A stretch of 64,000 bases of DNA from contig JANFNE010000002.1 of NCBI GenBank assembly GCA_024867545.1, positions 248,001-312,000 on the forward strand, written 5' to 3'. Position numbers and translations under genes: made by a program. The stretch's first letter is position 1. Each line of letters begins with the position of its first letter. The notes under the pieces are model-generated. The model was not told the DNA's origin, ran no database searches, and saw nothing but the letters and a program-made list of their open reading frames with translations. This stretch comes from Phytopythium helicoides. Taxonomy: Eukaryota; Oomycota; Peronosporomycetes; Pythiales; Pythiaceae. Positions 52,982-62,830 of this stretch are shown piece by piece.

Positions 52982-53908
52982 ATGGCGGAAGGCGGCGGAG
53001 GTGATGGCGGCGCTGCCCGCAGCTTCTACGACTCGCGGGCGCTGCCGACGGCCGCGGGGGGCGACGAGTCGGCTCTGACGGGTTTCCTGGCTGGCGACGG
53101 CGGCGATCTGGACGCGTCGACGGGCGCCGCGCGCTACTTGACGCGCGTGAGCGAAGTGCAGAGCTTCAACGAGGCGTTCGCGCAGATCCGAGAGACCGAG
53201 TCGTTCACCAACCCGCCGGAGGTCGCGCCGCCGTCGCAGCCCATGAGCTTCGGGCCGTCGGCGGCGCAGCAGGTCAAGGACGCGGCCACGCTGGTGCTGG
53301 TGAACCGCTGCCAGACGGGCAACCCGCTGCTCAAAGCGGTCAAGAACGTGAGCCTCGAGTTCCGCGACGGGCTCATTCCGGACTACGTCATGGGCGAGCC
53401 CGCGAGCTGCTGCTGCGTGCTGTTTCTCAGCGTGCGGTATCACTTGCTGCACAGCGGGTACTTGGAAGAGAGGCTGCGACGAGTGGTCAAGGAGGACGCC
53501 ACGCCCTACCGCACGCGCGTCGTGCTCTGCTTCGTAGACGTGGACGACAACGAGGTCGCGCTGCGCGAGATTAACCGCGTGACGCTGCTGACCCAGTTCA
53601 CGCTCATCCTGTCCTGGAGCTGGCTTGAGGCCGCCAGATACATTGAGACGCTCAAGTCGTACGAGAACAAGTCGGCGTCGCTCATCAAGGAGAAAGTCGA
53701 GTCTGAGTTTTTGCCCAAGGCCAACGACGTGCTCACGTCTATCCGCTCCGTCAACAAGACGGACGTCGTCACGCTGCTCTCGACCTTTGGCACCGTCAAG
53801 GGGGCGATGAATGCGTCCATGGAAGAGCTCTCGCTGTGTCCTGGTGTTGGGGCCAAAAAGGTGCGCCAGCTCCTCGAAACGTTCCATGAGCCGTTCATCA
53901 AGAAGTGA
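52982..53908 (+). CDS. ERCC1: DNA excision repair protein ERCC1 (Rad10)
   Basis: 308 residues, single exon, ATG 52982; an in-frame ATG lies 12 bases upstream at 52970. ERCC1 pairs with XPF to cut DNA 5' of damage in nucleotide excision repair and interstrand-crosslink repair. The central nuclease-like domain reads NPLLKAVKNVSLEFRDGLIP, DYVMGEPASCCCVLFLSVRY and LEAARYIETLKSYENK. The C-terminal helix-hairpin-helix pair has VNKTDVVTLLSTFGTVKGAM and ELSLCPGVGAKKVRQLLE, ending HEPFIKK as in animal ERCC1. A run of three Cys replaces the usual single residue in the core strand. Confidence 0.96.
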   Translation: MAEGGGGDGGAARSFYDSRALPTAAGGDESALTGFLAGDGGDLDASTGAARYLTRVSEVQSFNEAFAQIRETESFTNPPEVAPPSQPMSFGPSAAQQVKDAATLVLVNRCQTGNPLLKAVKNVSLEFRDGLIPDYVMGEPASCCCVLFLSVRYHLLHSGYLEERLRRVVKEDATPYRTRVVLCFVDVDDNEVALREINRVTLLTQFTLILSWSWLEAARYIETLKSYENKSASLIKEKVESEFLPKANDVLTSIRSVNKTDVVTLLSTFGTVKGAMNASMEELSLCPGVGAKKVRQLLETFHEPFIKK

Positions 53909-54458
53909 GCGAGCCGTGTGAGGACTCTACGCCTTGTAGTACACATGAAGGCTCTAGCTCTGTAACCTATGGATGTGGATTTGGGAGATTCATCAAGCAT
54001 GATTGTTGTGTGGCTGAGCAAGTCAGACTGGAGCAGCTTGAGCTTCAGAAATCTGCATGCCAATCGTCGGCCTGGTGACGAATGCATGATGCAGCAGAAC
54101 GGAAGCGCAAGTTGAAGCGACACGCATTCGCTGCAAGAGTGCTGCTGATTTTTGTCGACCTCTGATTCGTCAAAAAAGGAGCATAATCCTGTTGACGCAC
54201 GAAATAATCCATGCACATTGGATGAAAATGATTTTAACCTATTTGATTGGACGATAAACTGAACTGACTGGCGCGAGATGGGCGGACGCACTTCAACAAG
54301 CATGTGATCACGCCCTGCCCCACACGCAACACTGACAACGCAAAAACCTTTTCCAGTCGCCCAACGATCGGTCTCAAAGCTCTCATTCCTTGATTTCCTT
54401 TCAAGCACTCAAGCTCCAATCACCACACCAACCAGCAAAGCTAACAACCACGACAAGC
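53909..54458. other. Intergenic region and short-chain dehydrogenase promoter
   Basis: 550 bp. A perfect-looking oomycete initiator CTCATTCCTTGATTTCC lies at 54382-54398, about 60-75 bp before the dehydrogenase ATG. An ATTGG box is near 54245. No other gene seen. Confidence 0.5.
54382..54398 (+). promoter_or_regulatory. Inr/FPR-like core promoter of the SDR gene
   Basis: CTCATTCCTTGATTTCC fits CTCATTYY plus a T-rich flanking part at the expected distance upstream of the ATG. The truncated downstream SDR copies lack it. Confidence 0.6.
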
Positions 54459-55382
54459 ATGGCTTCTACTACCCAGTCCAAGCGCGTCTTCATCGTCACC
54501 GGTGCCAATGCCGGTATCGGTTTCAAGGCCAGCTTTGACTTGGCCAAACTTGATGACGCTCATGTCATCATGACTGGACGCAGCCACGAGCGTCTCGAGG
54601 ACGCTGCAAAGCGCGTGCGTGATACTACCAAAGAGGTTGGCAGTATCGTCGAGACCGCGCTGGTGGATCTATCGAGCTCAGAGAGCGTGAACAAGTTCTG
54701 TGAGTCAATCAAGACACGCTCACCACCTTTGTTGAACCTCACAATCCTCTGCAACGCTGGCGTCGAGCTCCCAACAAAGGCACTCACGACGGATGGAGTC
54801 GAGATGACGTTCGGCGTCAACCACCTCGGTCACTTCCAGCTCGTCACGTCACTACTCGATATCACCAAGCGCATCGTCATCGTATCGTCGGAGACTCACG
54901 ACCCCGCCGAGAACACTCCTATCGCACCACCAAAAGAGTTCACTCTCGAGCAGCTTGCACGCGGTCTTGAGCCGTACAATGGAGGAGAGACATACTCTGC
55001 CAGCAAGCTGCTCAACCTGCTCTTCACGAACGAGCTACTACGTCGAAACCCCACGGGGATCGAGGTCATCGCCTACACGCCAGGTTATACGCCCGACACG
55101 GGACTAGGACGTCACCATGACAAGACGAACTTCGACTTGGACGCGATCAAAGCGTTCTGCGCCGAGCGCGGGATTCGTGTGAGCACCGCCGCGTATTCGG
55201 GAGCGTTCATGGCTACGATCTGTGCTGAGCGCGACTGGACCTCTCGCGGATGGACAAGCGGCATGTACATCCGTGTGGATGAGCCGTACCACACGTCGGA
55301 GCAAGCGAAGGACCCCAAGCTGGCGAAGGAGCTGTGGGAGCTGTCGGAGAAGCTTCTCGAGCAGTTTGGCGTCCGTCCGTGA
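54459..55382 (+). CDS. Short-chain dehydrogenase/reductase (full-length copy)
   Basis: 307 residues, start ATG 54459 (MASTTQSKRVFIVTGANAGI). Classical SDR features are present: the nucleotide-binding TGANAGIG near residue 15, NAG in ILCNAGVEL, the catalytic Ser in IVIVSSETHD, and YSASK as the YxxxK motif. The C-terminal part (GIEVIAYTPGYTPDTGLGRH) resembles protochlorophyllide-reductase-like and retinol-dehydrogenase-like SDRs. The substrate cannot be told. From 54637 on, this gene is the left end of the 4097-bp tandem unit, and two truncated copies of it follow downstream. It converges with the pseudokinase gene. Confidence 0.95.
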   Translation: MASTTQSKRVFIVTGANAGIGFKASFDLAKLDDAHVIMTGRSHERLEDAAKRVRDTTKEVGSIVETALVDLSSSESVNKFCESIKTRSPPLLNLTILCNAGVELPTKALTTDGVEMTFGVNHLGHFQLVTSLLDITKRIVIVSSETHDPAENTPIAPPKEFTLEQLARGLEPYNGGETYSASKLLNLLFTNELLRRNPTGIEVIAYTPGYTPDTGLGRHHDKTNFDLDAIKAFCAERGIRVSTAAYSGAFMATICAERDWTSRGWTSGMYIRVDEPYHTSEQAKDPKLAKELWELSEKLLEQFGVRP

Positions 55383-55524
55383 AGCAAGGTAGCAGTATCA
55401 CGTAGGCAATCGGAGCAGCAGCAGTAGGAAGGTAGCTCGGTGGTTGTTTGCTTGTGTTTTGCATGACTTTGTTCAACACGATTCCTTTTCTCTTCCTTCC
55501 AGGCATCCCCAGGTGACTTGTACT

Positions 55525-55827
55525 CTAGAGTATCTTGAACGATCCTGCTGTGACTGCTGGAGGGAGCTTTAGTCTGTAGCTGACGTCTTCGACAGGAGTC
55601 ACCACTGGCTCATCACTAGCCAATCGGACACGAACACATGTGACAGTTGAAAAGGGACTTAGACTCGATAACAGTCGAGAAAAGATGGCAACCCCTATGA
55701 CTCTTGAAGGATCTAAAAATGTTTGGCATTCTGGTATGACGGCGTCGGTGAATCGATCGCGAAAACTTGCCACAAGCCGTGGCTCCGCGCTTACCAAGGA
55801 TACAAACAGCAAATCGATGCAAGGCAA
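55525..55827 (-). CDS. Small open frame in unit A, possibly a gene fragment
   Basis: 100 residues (for example DAVIPECQTFLDPSRVIGVA, RLASDEPVVTPVEDVSYRLK). No domain recognised. The version in the partial third unit has indels that shift the frame, while changes there still leave the last 35 residues readable. This suggests a formerly coding sequence, perhaps the 3' end of an unrelated gene caught in the repeat. Confidence 0.3.
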   Translation of the reverse strand: MPCIDLLFVSLVSAEPRLVASFRDRFTDAVIPECQTFLDPSRVIGVAIFSRLLSSLSPFSTVTCVRVRLASDEPVVTPVEDVSYRLKLPPAVTAGSFKIL

Positions 55828-56052
55828 AAAAAAGTTGCTTCCCAGTATCTTCAGGGAGTTAGTAACTAAAAGTTTTGAAGCTATGTATCTTCACTGTTAG
55901 GTAAGTCCCTCTACATGAAAAATTGCTGCAGAACGTGCCTAAAAGAAAAGTTCGTGTTGATGCATGAGCAGTGCTAGCACTGATCGAAAGGGAGAAAAGA
56001 AAAAAAATGAAAAATCAAAGAAGCTAGTCTGCTCAACTTTGCGTGTGCACAC

Positions 56053-57540
56053 TCACTGCGCATGCGCATAACGCTTGAGTTGCTCCGTCACGTAGGAGAG
56101 AGTCACACGCCGACTTGGGTCGCAGACGCAGATTTGCTTGACCAACGTCCACGCGTCTTCGTCCATGCCCCGAGGTCTGGGTAACTTGTCGTTCAGCTTC
56201 ATATCTTCCATTGCATCGTCTTCGTGGTAACCCTTGAACGGGTTCTGCTTGCCTACGGCTTCCATAATCGTGATACCAAGCGAGTACACATCAGATGCGA
56301 ATCGAGGCTTCTGCTCTTCACCATCTGAACCGAGTCCTATGCACTCAGGTGCAGCAAAATCTCTGTGTATCTTCGACCTCTTTGCGTTTCTTTGGTTATT
56401 GTTGCTCAAGTATGACGCCCCAAATCCAAACAGTTTGACGTTGCCTTTCTCAGTGACCAAAAGCTTGGAGCAGCTCAAATTACCATGAACAATATGGTTC
56501 CTGTGCAGATAAGTGAGTCCTAATGCTGCTTGATACAGCATCTTCCACGTTTTCTTCAGCGACAACGACTCCCAGCACATGCTCAGACTCCGATTACTGG
56601 CGTATTCGTATACGAAGAATGGGACACCGCAACTGTCAGACCCTGCTCCGTAGAGTTGAGCCACATTCGGGTGGAGAAGAGTGCGCCAGATCTGCAAGTG
56701 CTCGTCGAAAACGGGGACTTCATTGTAAGGGACACTGAACTTTTTGATAGCTACTTGGACACCTCCCCACTCTCCAATATAGATACGAGTTGCACCTCGA
56801 GAGTCGATTTGTTCTCCAAATATTACTTCGTCTTCAGTAATCATCCACGTTGGTGGAGTCTCCACGTCCGTGTTTTCGAGATACTCCTTCTCGGCAAAGT
56901 CGATAATTTTTTGAATGACTGTATTGATGGGTTGCTGTGCGAGCTCTTGATTATTTTGATTTGATGGGTAGTTGCGCTTGAGAACCATCACGAAGCGAGC
57001 GATACTTGAAGTATCTTTCTTGATCTTCATTTCGTCAAAATGTTGTTTGATTTCCTCTGGCACTTCAATTTCTTCCGTCACCTCTTCGGGCTCAGCAGAC
57101 CCTTTCTCAAATTCGGCACAGTATTTCTTGATCTTATTATATACATTAGGATTCAGCGTAGACTTTGCCTTCATGATGATTTTATCCAGCTCTGCGTTGT
57201 AGTTGCTGATGCTCTCATCGAACTTGCCCATATATGCCCATCGAGTTTGAATTCCGTGTTCTCTGTAAGCGTTCACTGCTTCCTCGAACTTCTTGATCAA
57301 CGAGATGAGGGGCATCTGCAACTTTTGAGCACCAGGTGCTTCAAGTACCGTGCGAAGTGCTTGGGCAAACACATTCAAGCGACTTTCCAGAGCTGTGCAT
57401 TTGGTGTCATGGTCCTTGAGATCTGTGTACGTCTGATTCAGTTTGCTTAATATGGTGAGCGCCAAGTCAAGTGGTGGCGAAGTAGAACTGATAGCCTTAG
57501 CTACCACAGATACCCCTTCAAGAATCGCCTCGGATGCCAT
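56053..57540 (-). CDS. MLKL-like TKL pseudokinase, copy A
   Basis: 495 residues from ATG 57540. Residues 1-150 are predicted all-helical (ILEGVSVVAKAISSTSPPLD, TALESRLNVFAQALRTVLEA, ISLIKKFEEAVNAYREHG), resembling the four-helix N-terminal domain of MLKL/HeLo-type proteins. A charged linker leads to a TKL-like kinase domain (about 232-490). The ATP-anchoring Lys is kept (VQVAIKKF), as are APE (FAAPEC) and DVYSLGI. The catalytic HRD is HGN (352-354), the metal-binding DFG is GFG (372-374) and the glycine loop is degenerate, so phosphotransfer is very unlikely. In animals and plants this architecture executes or signals cell death at membranes; that role here is inference from architecture. An Inr-like element ends only 3 bp upstream of the ATG. 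Confidence 0.9.
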   Translation of the reverse strand: MASEAILEGVSVVAKAISSTSPPLDLALTILSKLNQTYTDLKDHDTKCTALESRLNVFAQALRTVLEAPGAQKLQMPLISLIKKFEEAVNAYREHGIQTRWAYMGKFDESISNYNAELDKIIMKAKSTLNPNVYNKIKKYCAEFEKGSAEPEEVTEEIEVPEEIKQHFDEMKIKKDTSSIARFVMVLKRNYPSNQNNQELAQQPINTVIQKIIDFAEKEYLENTDVETPPTWMITEDEVIFGEQIDSRGATRIYIGEWGGVQVAIKKFSVPYNEVPVFDEHLQIWRTLLHPNVAQLYGAGSDSCGVPFFVYEYASNRSLSMCWESLSLKKTWKMLYQAALGLTYLHRNHIVHGNLSCSKLLVTEKGNVKLFGFGASYLSNNNQRNAKRSKIHRDFAAPECIGLGSDGEEQKPRFASDVYSLGITIMEAVGKQNPFKGYHEDDAMEDMKLNDKLPRPRGMDEDAWTLVKQICVCDPSRRVTLSYVTEQLKRYAHAQ

Positions 57541-57543
57541 CGC

Positions 57544-57560
57544 GGAAAATGAAGAATGAG
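57544..57560 (-). promoter_or_regulatory. Inr/FPR core promoter of pseudokinase copy A
   Basis: CTCATTCTTCATTTTCC on the minus strand is an almost exact match to the oomycete consensus GCTCATTYYNCAWTTT. It lies so close to the ATG at 57540 that the mRNA leader would be under 20 nt. Confidence 0.65.
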
Positions 57561-58733
57561 GTGCGAGAGTAAAACAAAATCCACCGAGCAATCCAAGGTT
57601 TTGCAAAATGTGGCTGGTCAGTTGGCGTTGTTGGAGCACTGCAACCGTTCAACGTGCTTCATGCGAAGGACTGTCGACAATAACGGTAGATTGTTGAGGC
57701 TCAAAGGCTGAGGCTTGAGCAGCTCAAAAGAACGCTGGTGTTCAATCTCAAACTTTATCCATCAATTCGCTTTCATTCTCCGTCGTTAATGCCTCGCAAG
57801 GTTTTAACGTATGTGACCCATATCCAAGGGTCGGAAAATGGACTTTCTGCTGCAATAGCCAAATGCGATGGGTGCAAGAAAACTGCCAACCTCGTTTAAT
57901 GATTTGGCCACGCTGCTAGCAGATGAAACAGCTTGAATCCTAGAGGCACAAGCGCCTGTTGGGATTGTGACGCACAACCGCCAATCAAGTAACCTTTGAG
58001 CGATGCGGTGATGCATTGGGAGCAAGTTACACTGCATGTTTGCAGTTGGTTCCCCTCTCCCCCCAGGTACTTCAATAGTCTTCATGGCTCCTCGGTGTGT
58101 GGGTGTGTGGTTACAGTGAATCAAGTGCTTCAAACTGCTATCTGTTTCTGGATCTCCAGGTGCGCGATTTAACTTTGAATATGTCGGCTTCAACCCAAAT
58201 ACCTTCAAACAAGATCATTCCAAACGCCCCCAAATCGATGCTTGAATGCCTGTGGCTGTTGTCGGAGAAGATTATCAAGGACTTCACGTTAGTTCATGAT
58301 GGAGATACTTTGTGTGGACGAGTTTGTGTTTTGTTCGACTTCATTCAGCATGGATTCTTGTTTTACCTCTGCTGACCAGATCAACAATTTGTAAAAAATC
58401 TCGAGATAACTATGGGGGTGTCGGTAGAATGCAAGACAGAAACTACATCAAAGCGGCTCTGTTATCTTCTGCTGCACCAGCACTTTCTGGCACCATGGAA
58501 AAGAGCCTGGTTCAGCTGTTTTGCCTTTATTGGAGCCACTTTATTACACTCAGGCGCTCAAAAAGATATTGAGAGAAGAAGGTACCTGTGAAAAGATCAC
58601 TAGAGACGCAACAACTGAAGATCTGGGATATTTGAGCAATGCAGGGGAGCTGATTGACCGAGTGAGAGTTTTTGTGGAGCACTCCGAAAATCACCACGGA
58701 AATGGGTGATACGAAAGTACGATTTCAAGTAGA
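57561..58733. other. Region upstream of pseudokinase A, with a small plus-strand frame
   Basis: Contains an unsupported minus-strand frame (57804-58208) and two protein-like plus-strand pieces: MSASTQIPSNKIIPNAPKSM from 58180 to a GTTAGT donor near 58290, and a piece at 58521-58709 (YTQALKKILREEGTCEKITR to a TGA). They could be a small spliced gene, but I could not join them in frame. The region is repeated at +4097. Confidence 0.3.
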
Positions 58734-59479
58734 TTGGCAGCATCGTCGAGACCGCGCTGGTGGATCTATCGAGCTCAGAGAGCGTGAACAAGTTCTGTGA
58801 GTCAATCAAGACACGCTCACCACCTTTGTTGAACCTCACAATCCTCTGCAACGCTGGCGTCGAGCTCCCAACAAAGGCACTCACGACGGATGGAGTCGAG
58901 ATGACGTTCGGCGTCAACCACCTCGGTCACTTCCAGCTCGTCACGTCACTACTCGATATCACCAAGCGCATCGTCATCGTATCGTCGGAGACCCACGACC
59001 CCGCCGAGAACACTCCTATCGCACCACCAAAAGAGTTCACTCTCGAGCAGCTTGCACGCGGTCTTGAGCCGTACAATGGAGGAGAGACATACTCTGCCAG
59101 CAAGCTGCTCAACCTGCTCTTCACGAACGAGCTACTACGTCGAAACCCCACGGGGATCGAGGTCATCGCCTACACGCCAGGTTATACGCCCGACACGGGA
59201 CTAGGACGTCACCATGACAAGACGAACTTCGACTTGGACGCGATCAAAGCGTTCTGCGCCGAGCGCGGGATTCGTGTGAGCACCGCCGCGTATTCGGGAG
59301 CGTTCATGGCTACGATCTGTGCTGAGCGCGACTGGACCTCTCGCGGATGGACAAGCGGCATGTACATCCGTGTGGATGAGCCGTACCACACGTCGGAGCA
59401 AGCGAAGGACCCCAAGCTGGCGAAGGAGCTGTGGGAGCTGTCGGAGAAGCTTCTCGAGCAGTTTGGCGTCCGTCCGTGA
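58734..59479 (+). pseudogene. Truncated SDR copy B (lacks the NAD(P)-binding start)
   Basis: Identical or nearly so to the last 246 codons of the full SDR, but the first about 60 residues (including TGANAGIG) are absent. An in-frame TAG lies immediately upstream and there is no in-frame ATG at the junction. NAG, SSETHD and YSASK remain. Any product would lack the Rossmann nucleotide-binding motif. It arises from the left breakpoint of the tandem duplication falling inside the SDR gene. Confidence 0.9.
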
Positions 59480-59621
59480 AGCAAGGTAACAGTATCACGT
59501 AGGCAATCGGAGCAGCAGCAGTAGGAAGGTAGCTCGGTGGTTGTTTGCTTGTGTTTTGCATGACTTTGTTCAACACGATTCCTTTTCTCTTCCTTCCAGG
59601 CATCCCCAGGTGACTTGTACT

Positions 59622-59924
59622 CTAGAGTATCTTGAACGATCCTGCTGTGACTGCTGGAGGGAGCTTTAGTCTGTAGCTGACGTCTTCGACAGGAGTCACC
59701 ACTGGCTCATCACTAGCCAATCGGACACGAACACATGTGACAGTTGAAAAGGGACTTAGACTCGATAACAGTCGAGAAAAGATGGCAACCCCTATGACTC
59801 TTGAAGGATCTAAAAATGTTTGGCATTCTGGTATGACGGCGTCGGTGAATCGATCGCGAAAACTTGCCACAAGCCGTGGCTCCGCGCTTACCAAGGATAC
59901 AAACAGCAAATCGATGCAAGGCAA
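59622..59924 (-). CDS. Small open frame in unit B
   Basis: Identical in predicted product to the 100-residue frame at 55525-55827 in unit A; the same doubts apply. Confidence 0.3.
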   Translation of the reverse strand: MPCIDLLFVSLVSAEPRLVASFRDRFTDAVIPECQTFLDPSRVIGVAIFSRLLSSLSPFSTVTCVRVRLASDEPVVTPVEDVSYRLKLPPAVTAGSFKIL

Positions 59925-60149
59925 AAAAAAGTTGCTTCCCAGTATCTTCAGGGAGTTAGTAACTAAAAGTTTTGAAGCTATGTATCTTCACTGTTAGGTA
60001 AGTCCCTCTACATGAAAAATTGCTGCAGAACGTGCCTAAAAGAAAAGTTCGTGTTGATGCATGAGCAGTGCTAGCACTGATCGAAAGGGAGAAAAGAAAA
60101 AAAATGAAAAATCAAAGAAGCTAGTCTGCTCAACTTTGCGTGTGCACAC

Positions 60150-61637
60150 TCACTGCGCATGCGCATAACGCTTGAGTTGCTCCGTCACGTAGGAGAGAGT
60201 CACACGCCGACTTGGGTCGCAGACGCAGATTTGCTTGACCAACGTCCACGCGTCTTCGTCCATGCCCCGAGGTCTGGGTAACTTGTCGTTCAGCTTCATA
60301 TCTTCCATTGCATCGTCTTCGTGGTAACCCTTGAACGGGTTCTGCTTGCCTACGGCTTCCATAATCGTGATACCAAGCGAGTACACATCAGATGCGAATC
60401 GAGGCTTCTGCTCTTCACCATCTGAACCGAGTCCTATGCACTCAGGTGCAGCAAAATCTCTGTGTATCTTCGACCTCTTTGCGTTTCTTTGGTTATTGTT
60501 GCTCAAGTATGACGCCCCAAATCCAAACAGTTTGACGTTGCCTTTCTCAGTGACCAAAAGCTTGGAGCAGCTCAAATTACCATGAACAATATGGTTCCTG
60601 TGCAGATAAGTGAGTCCTAATGCTGCTTGATACAGCATCTTCCACGTTTTCTTCAGCGACAACGACTCCCAGCACATGCTCAGACTCCGATTACTGGCGT
60701 ATTCGTATACGAAGAATGGGACACCGCAACTGTCAGACCCTGCTCCGTAGAGTTGAGCCACATTCGGGTGGAGAAGAGTGCGCCAGATCTGCAAGTGCTC
60801 GTCGAAAACGGGGACTTCATTGTAAGGGACACTGAACTTTTTGATAGCTACTTGGACACCTCCCCACTCTCCAATATAGATACGAGTTGCACCTCGAGAG
60901 TCGATTTGTTCTCCAAATATTACTTCGTCTTCAGTAATCATCCACGTTGGTGGAGTCTCCACGTCCGTGTTTTCGAGATACTCCTTCTCGGCAAAGTCGA
61001 TAATTTTTTGAATGACTGTATTGATGGGTTGCTGTGCGAGCTCTTGATTATTTTGATTTGATGGGTAGTTGCGCTTGAGAACCATCACGAAGCGAGCGAT
61101 ACTTGAAGTATCTTTCTTGATCTTCATTTCGTCAAAATGTTGTTTGATTTCCTCTGGCACTTCAATTTCTTCCGTCACCTCTTCGGGCTCAGCAAACCCT
61201 TTCTCAAATTCGGCACAGTATTTCTTGATCTTATTATATACATTAGGATTCAGCGTAGACTTTGCCTTCATGATGATTTTATCCAGCTCTGCGTTGTAGT
61301 TGCTGATGCTCTCATCGAACTTGCCCATATATGCCCATCGAGTTTGAATTCCGTGTTCTCTATAAGCGTTCACTGCTTCCTCGAACTTCTTGATCAACGA
61401 GATGAGGGGCATCTGCAACTTTTGAGCACCAGGTGCTTCAAGTACCGTGCGAAGTGCTTGGGCAAACACATTCAAGCGACTTTCCAGAGCTGTGCATTTG
61501 GTGTCATGGTCCTTGAGATCTGTGTACGTCTGATTCAGTTTGCTTAATATGGTGAGCGCCAAGTCAAGTGGTGGCGAAGTAGAACTGATAGCCTTAGCTA
61601 CCACAGATACCCCTTCAAGAATCGCCTCGGATGCCAT
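60150..61637 (-). CDS. MLKL-like TKL pseudokinase, copy B
   Basis: 495 residues, differing from copy A by one residue that I can see (Phe instead of Ser148, in CAEFEKG.AEPEE). It has the same helical N-terminus, retained VAIKK, and the same degenerate HGN and GFG motifs. Promoter element and upstream region are also duplicated, so both copies should be expressed. The near-identity implies a recent duplication or continuing homogenisation. Confidence 0.9.
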   Translation of the reverse strand: MASEAILEGVSVVAKAISSTSPPLDLALTILSKLNQTYTDLKDHDTKCTALESRLNVFAQALRTVLEAPGAQKLQMPLISLIKKFEEAVNAYREHGIQTRWAYMGKFDESISNYNAELDKIIMKAKSTLNPNVYNKIKKYCAEFEKGFAEPEEVTEEIEVPEEIKQHFDEMKIKKDTSSIARFVMVLKRNYPSNQNNQELAQQPINTVIQKIIDFAEKEYLENTDVETPPTWMITEDEVIFGEQIDSRGATRIYIGEWGGVQVAIKKFSVPYNEVPVFDEHLQIWRTLLHPNVAQLYGAGSDSCGVPFFVYEYASNRSLSMCWESLSLKKTWKMLYQAALGLTYLHRNHIVHGNLSCSKLLVTEKGNVKLFGFGASYLSNNNQRNAKRSKIHRDFAAPECIGLGSDGEEQKPRFASDVYSLGITIMEAVGKQNPFKGYHEDDAMEDMKLNDKLPRPRGMDEDAWTLVKQICVCDPSRRVTLSYVTEQLKRYAHAQ

Positions 61638-61640
61638 CGC

Positions 61641-61657
61641 GGAAAATGAAGAATGAG
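61641..61657 (-). promoter_or_regulatory. Inr/FPR core promoter of pseudokinase copy B
   Basis: Exact copy of the element at 57544-57560, three bases before the ATG of copy B. Confidence 0.65.
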
Positions 61658-62830
61658 GTGCGAGAGTAAAACAAAATCCACCGAGCAATCCAAGGTTTTG
61701 CAAAATGTGGCTGGTCAGTTGGCGTTGTTGGAGCACTGCAACCGTTCAACGTGCTTCATGCGAAGGACTGTCGACAATAACGGTAGATTGTTGAGGCTCA
61801 AAGGCTGAGGCTTGAGCAGCTCAAAAGAACGCTGGTGTTCAATCTCAAACTTTATCCATCAATTCGCTTTCATTCTCCGTCGTTAATGCCTCGCAAGGTT
61901 TTAACGTATGTGACCCATATCCAAGGGTCGGAAAGTGGACTTTCTGCTGCAATAGCCAAATGCGATGGGTGCAAGAAAACTGCCAACCTCGTTTAATGAT
62001 TTGGCCACGCTGCTAGCAGATGAAACAGCTTGAATCCTAGAGGCACAAGCGCCTGTTGGGATTGTGACGCACAACCGCCAATCAAGTAACCTTTGAGCGA
62101 TGCGGTGATGCATTGGGAGCAAGTTACACTGCATGTTTGCAGTTGGTTCCCCTCTCCCCCCAGGTACTTCAATAGTCTTCATGGCTCCTCGGTGTGTGGG
62201 TGTGTGGTTACAGTGAATCAAGTGCTTCAAACTGCTATCTGTTTCTGGATCTCCAGGTGCGCGATTTAACTTTGAATATGTCGGCTTCAACCCAAATACC
62301 TTCAAACAAGATCATTCCAAACGCCCCCAAATCGATGCTTGAATGCCTGTGGCTGTTGTCGGAGAAGATTATCAAGGACTTCACGTTAGTTCATGATGGA
62401 GATACTTTGTGTGGACGAGTTTGTGTTTTGTTCGACTTCATTCAGCATGGATTCTTGTTTTACCTCTGCTGACCAGATCAACAATTTGTAAAAAATCTCG
62501 AGATAACTATGGGGGTGTCGGTAGAATGCAAGACAGAAACTACATCAAAGCGGCTCTGTTATCTTCTGCTGCACCAGCACTTTCTGGCACCATGGAAAAG
62601 AGCCTGGTTCAGCTGTTTTGCCTTTATTGGAGCCACTTTATTACACTCAGGCGCTCAAAAAGATATTGAGAGAAGAAGGTACCTGTGAAAAGATCACTAG
62701 AGACGCAACAACTGAAGATCTGGGATATTTGAGCAATGCAGGGGAGCTGATTGACCGAGTGAGAGTTTTTGTGGAGCACTCCGAAAATCACCACGGAAAT
62801 GGGTGATACGAAAGTACGATTTCAAGTAGA
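61658..62830. other. Region upstream of pseudokinase B
   Basis: Copy of 57561-58733, including the same small plus-strand pieces at 62277 and 62618-62806. One visible residue change lies in the minus-strand frame 61901-62305 (Thr for Ile). Confidence 0.3.

Larger units (their letters stand above)
54637..58733. repeat. Tandem repeat unit A (4097 bp)
   Basis: The left boundary is where homology with unit B begins, inside the SDR coding sequence (TTGGCAG at 54637, 58734 and 62831). The unit carries the SDR 3' part, a convergent minus-strand open frame, the pseudokinase gene, its upstream region and a small plus-strand frame. Every matching landmark between units A and B is offset by exactly 4097 bp, with only scattered single-base differences seen. 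Confidence 0.95.
58734..62830. repeat. Tandem repeat unit B (4097 bp)
   Basis: Second complete unit. It shares with unit C, against unit A, small changes such as GGTAACAG for GGTAGCAG after the SDR stop and GAGACCCACG for GAGACTCACG inside the SDR. B and C are therefore each other's closest relatives. Confidence 0.95.

Noticed and set aside
52922..53887. 321-codon minus-strand open frame opposite ERCC1
   Set aside because: Mirror of the ERCC1 coding sequence; no recognisable motifs.
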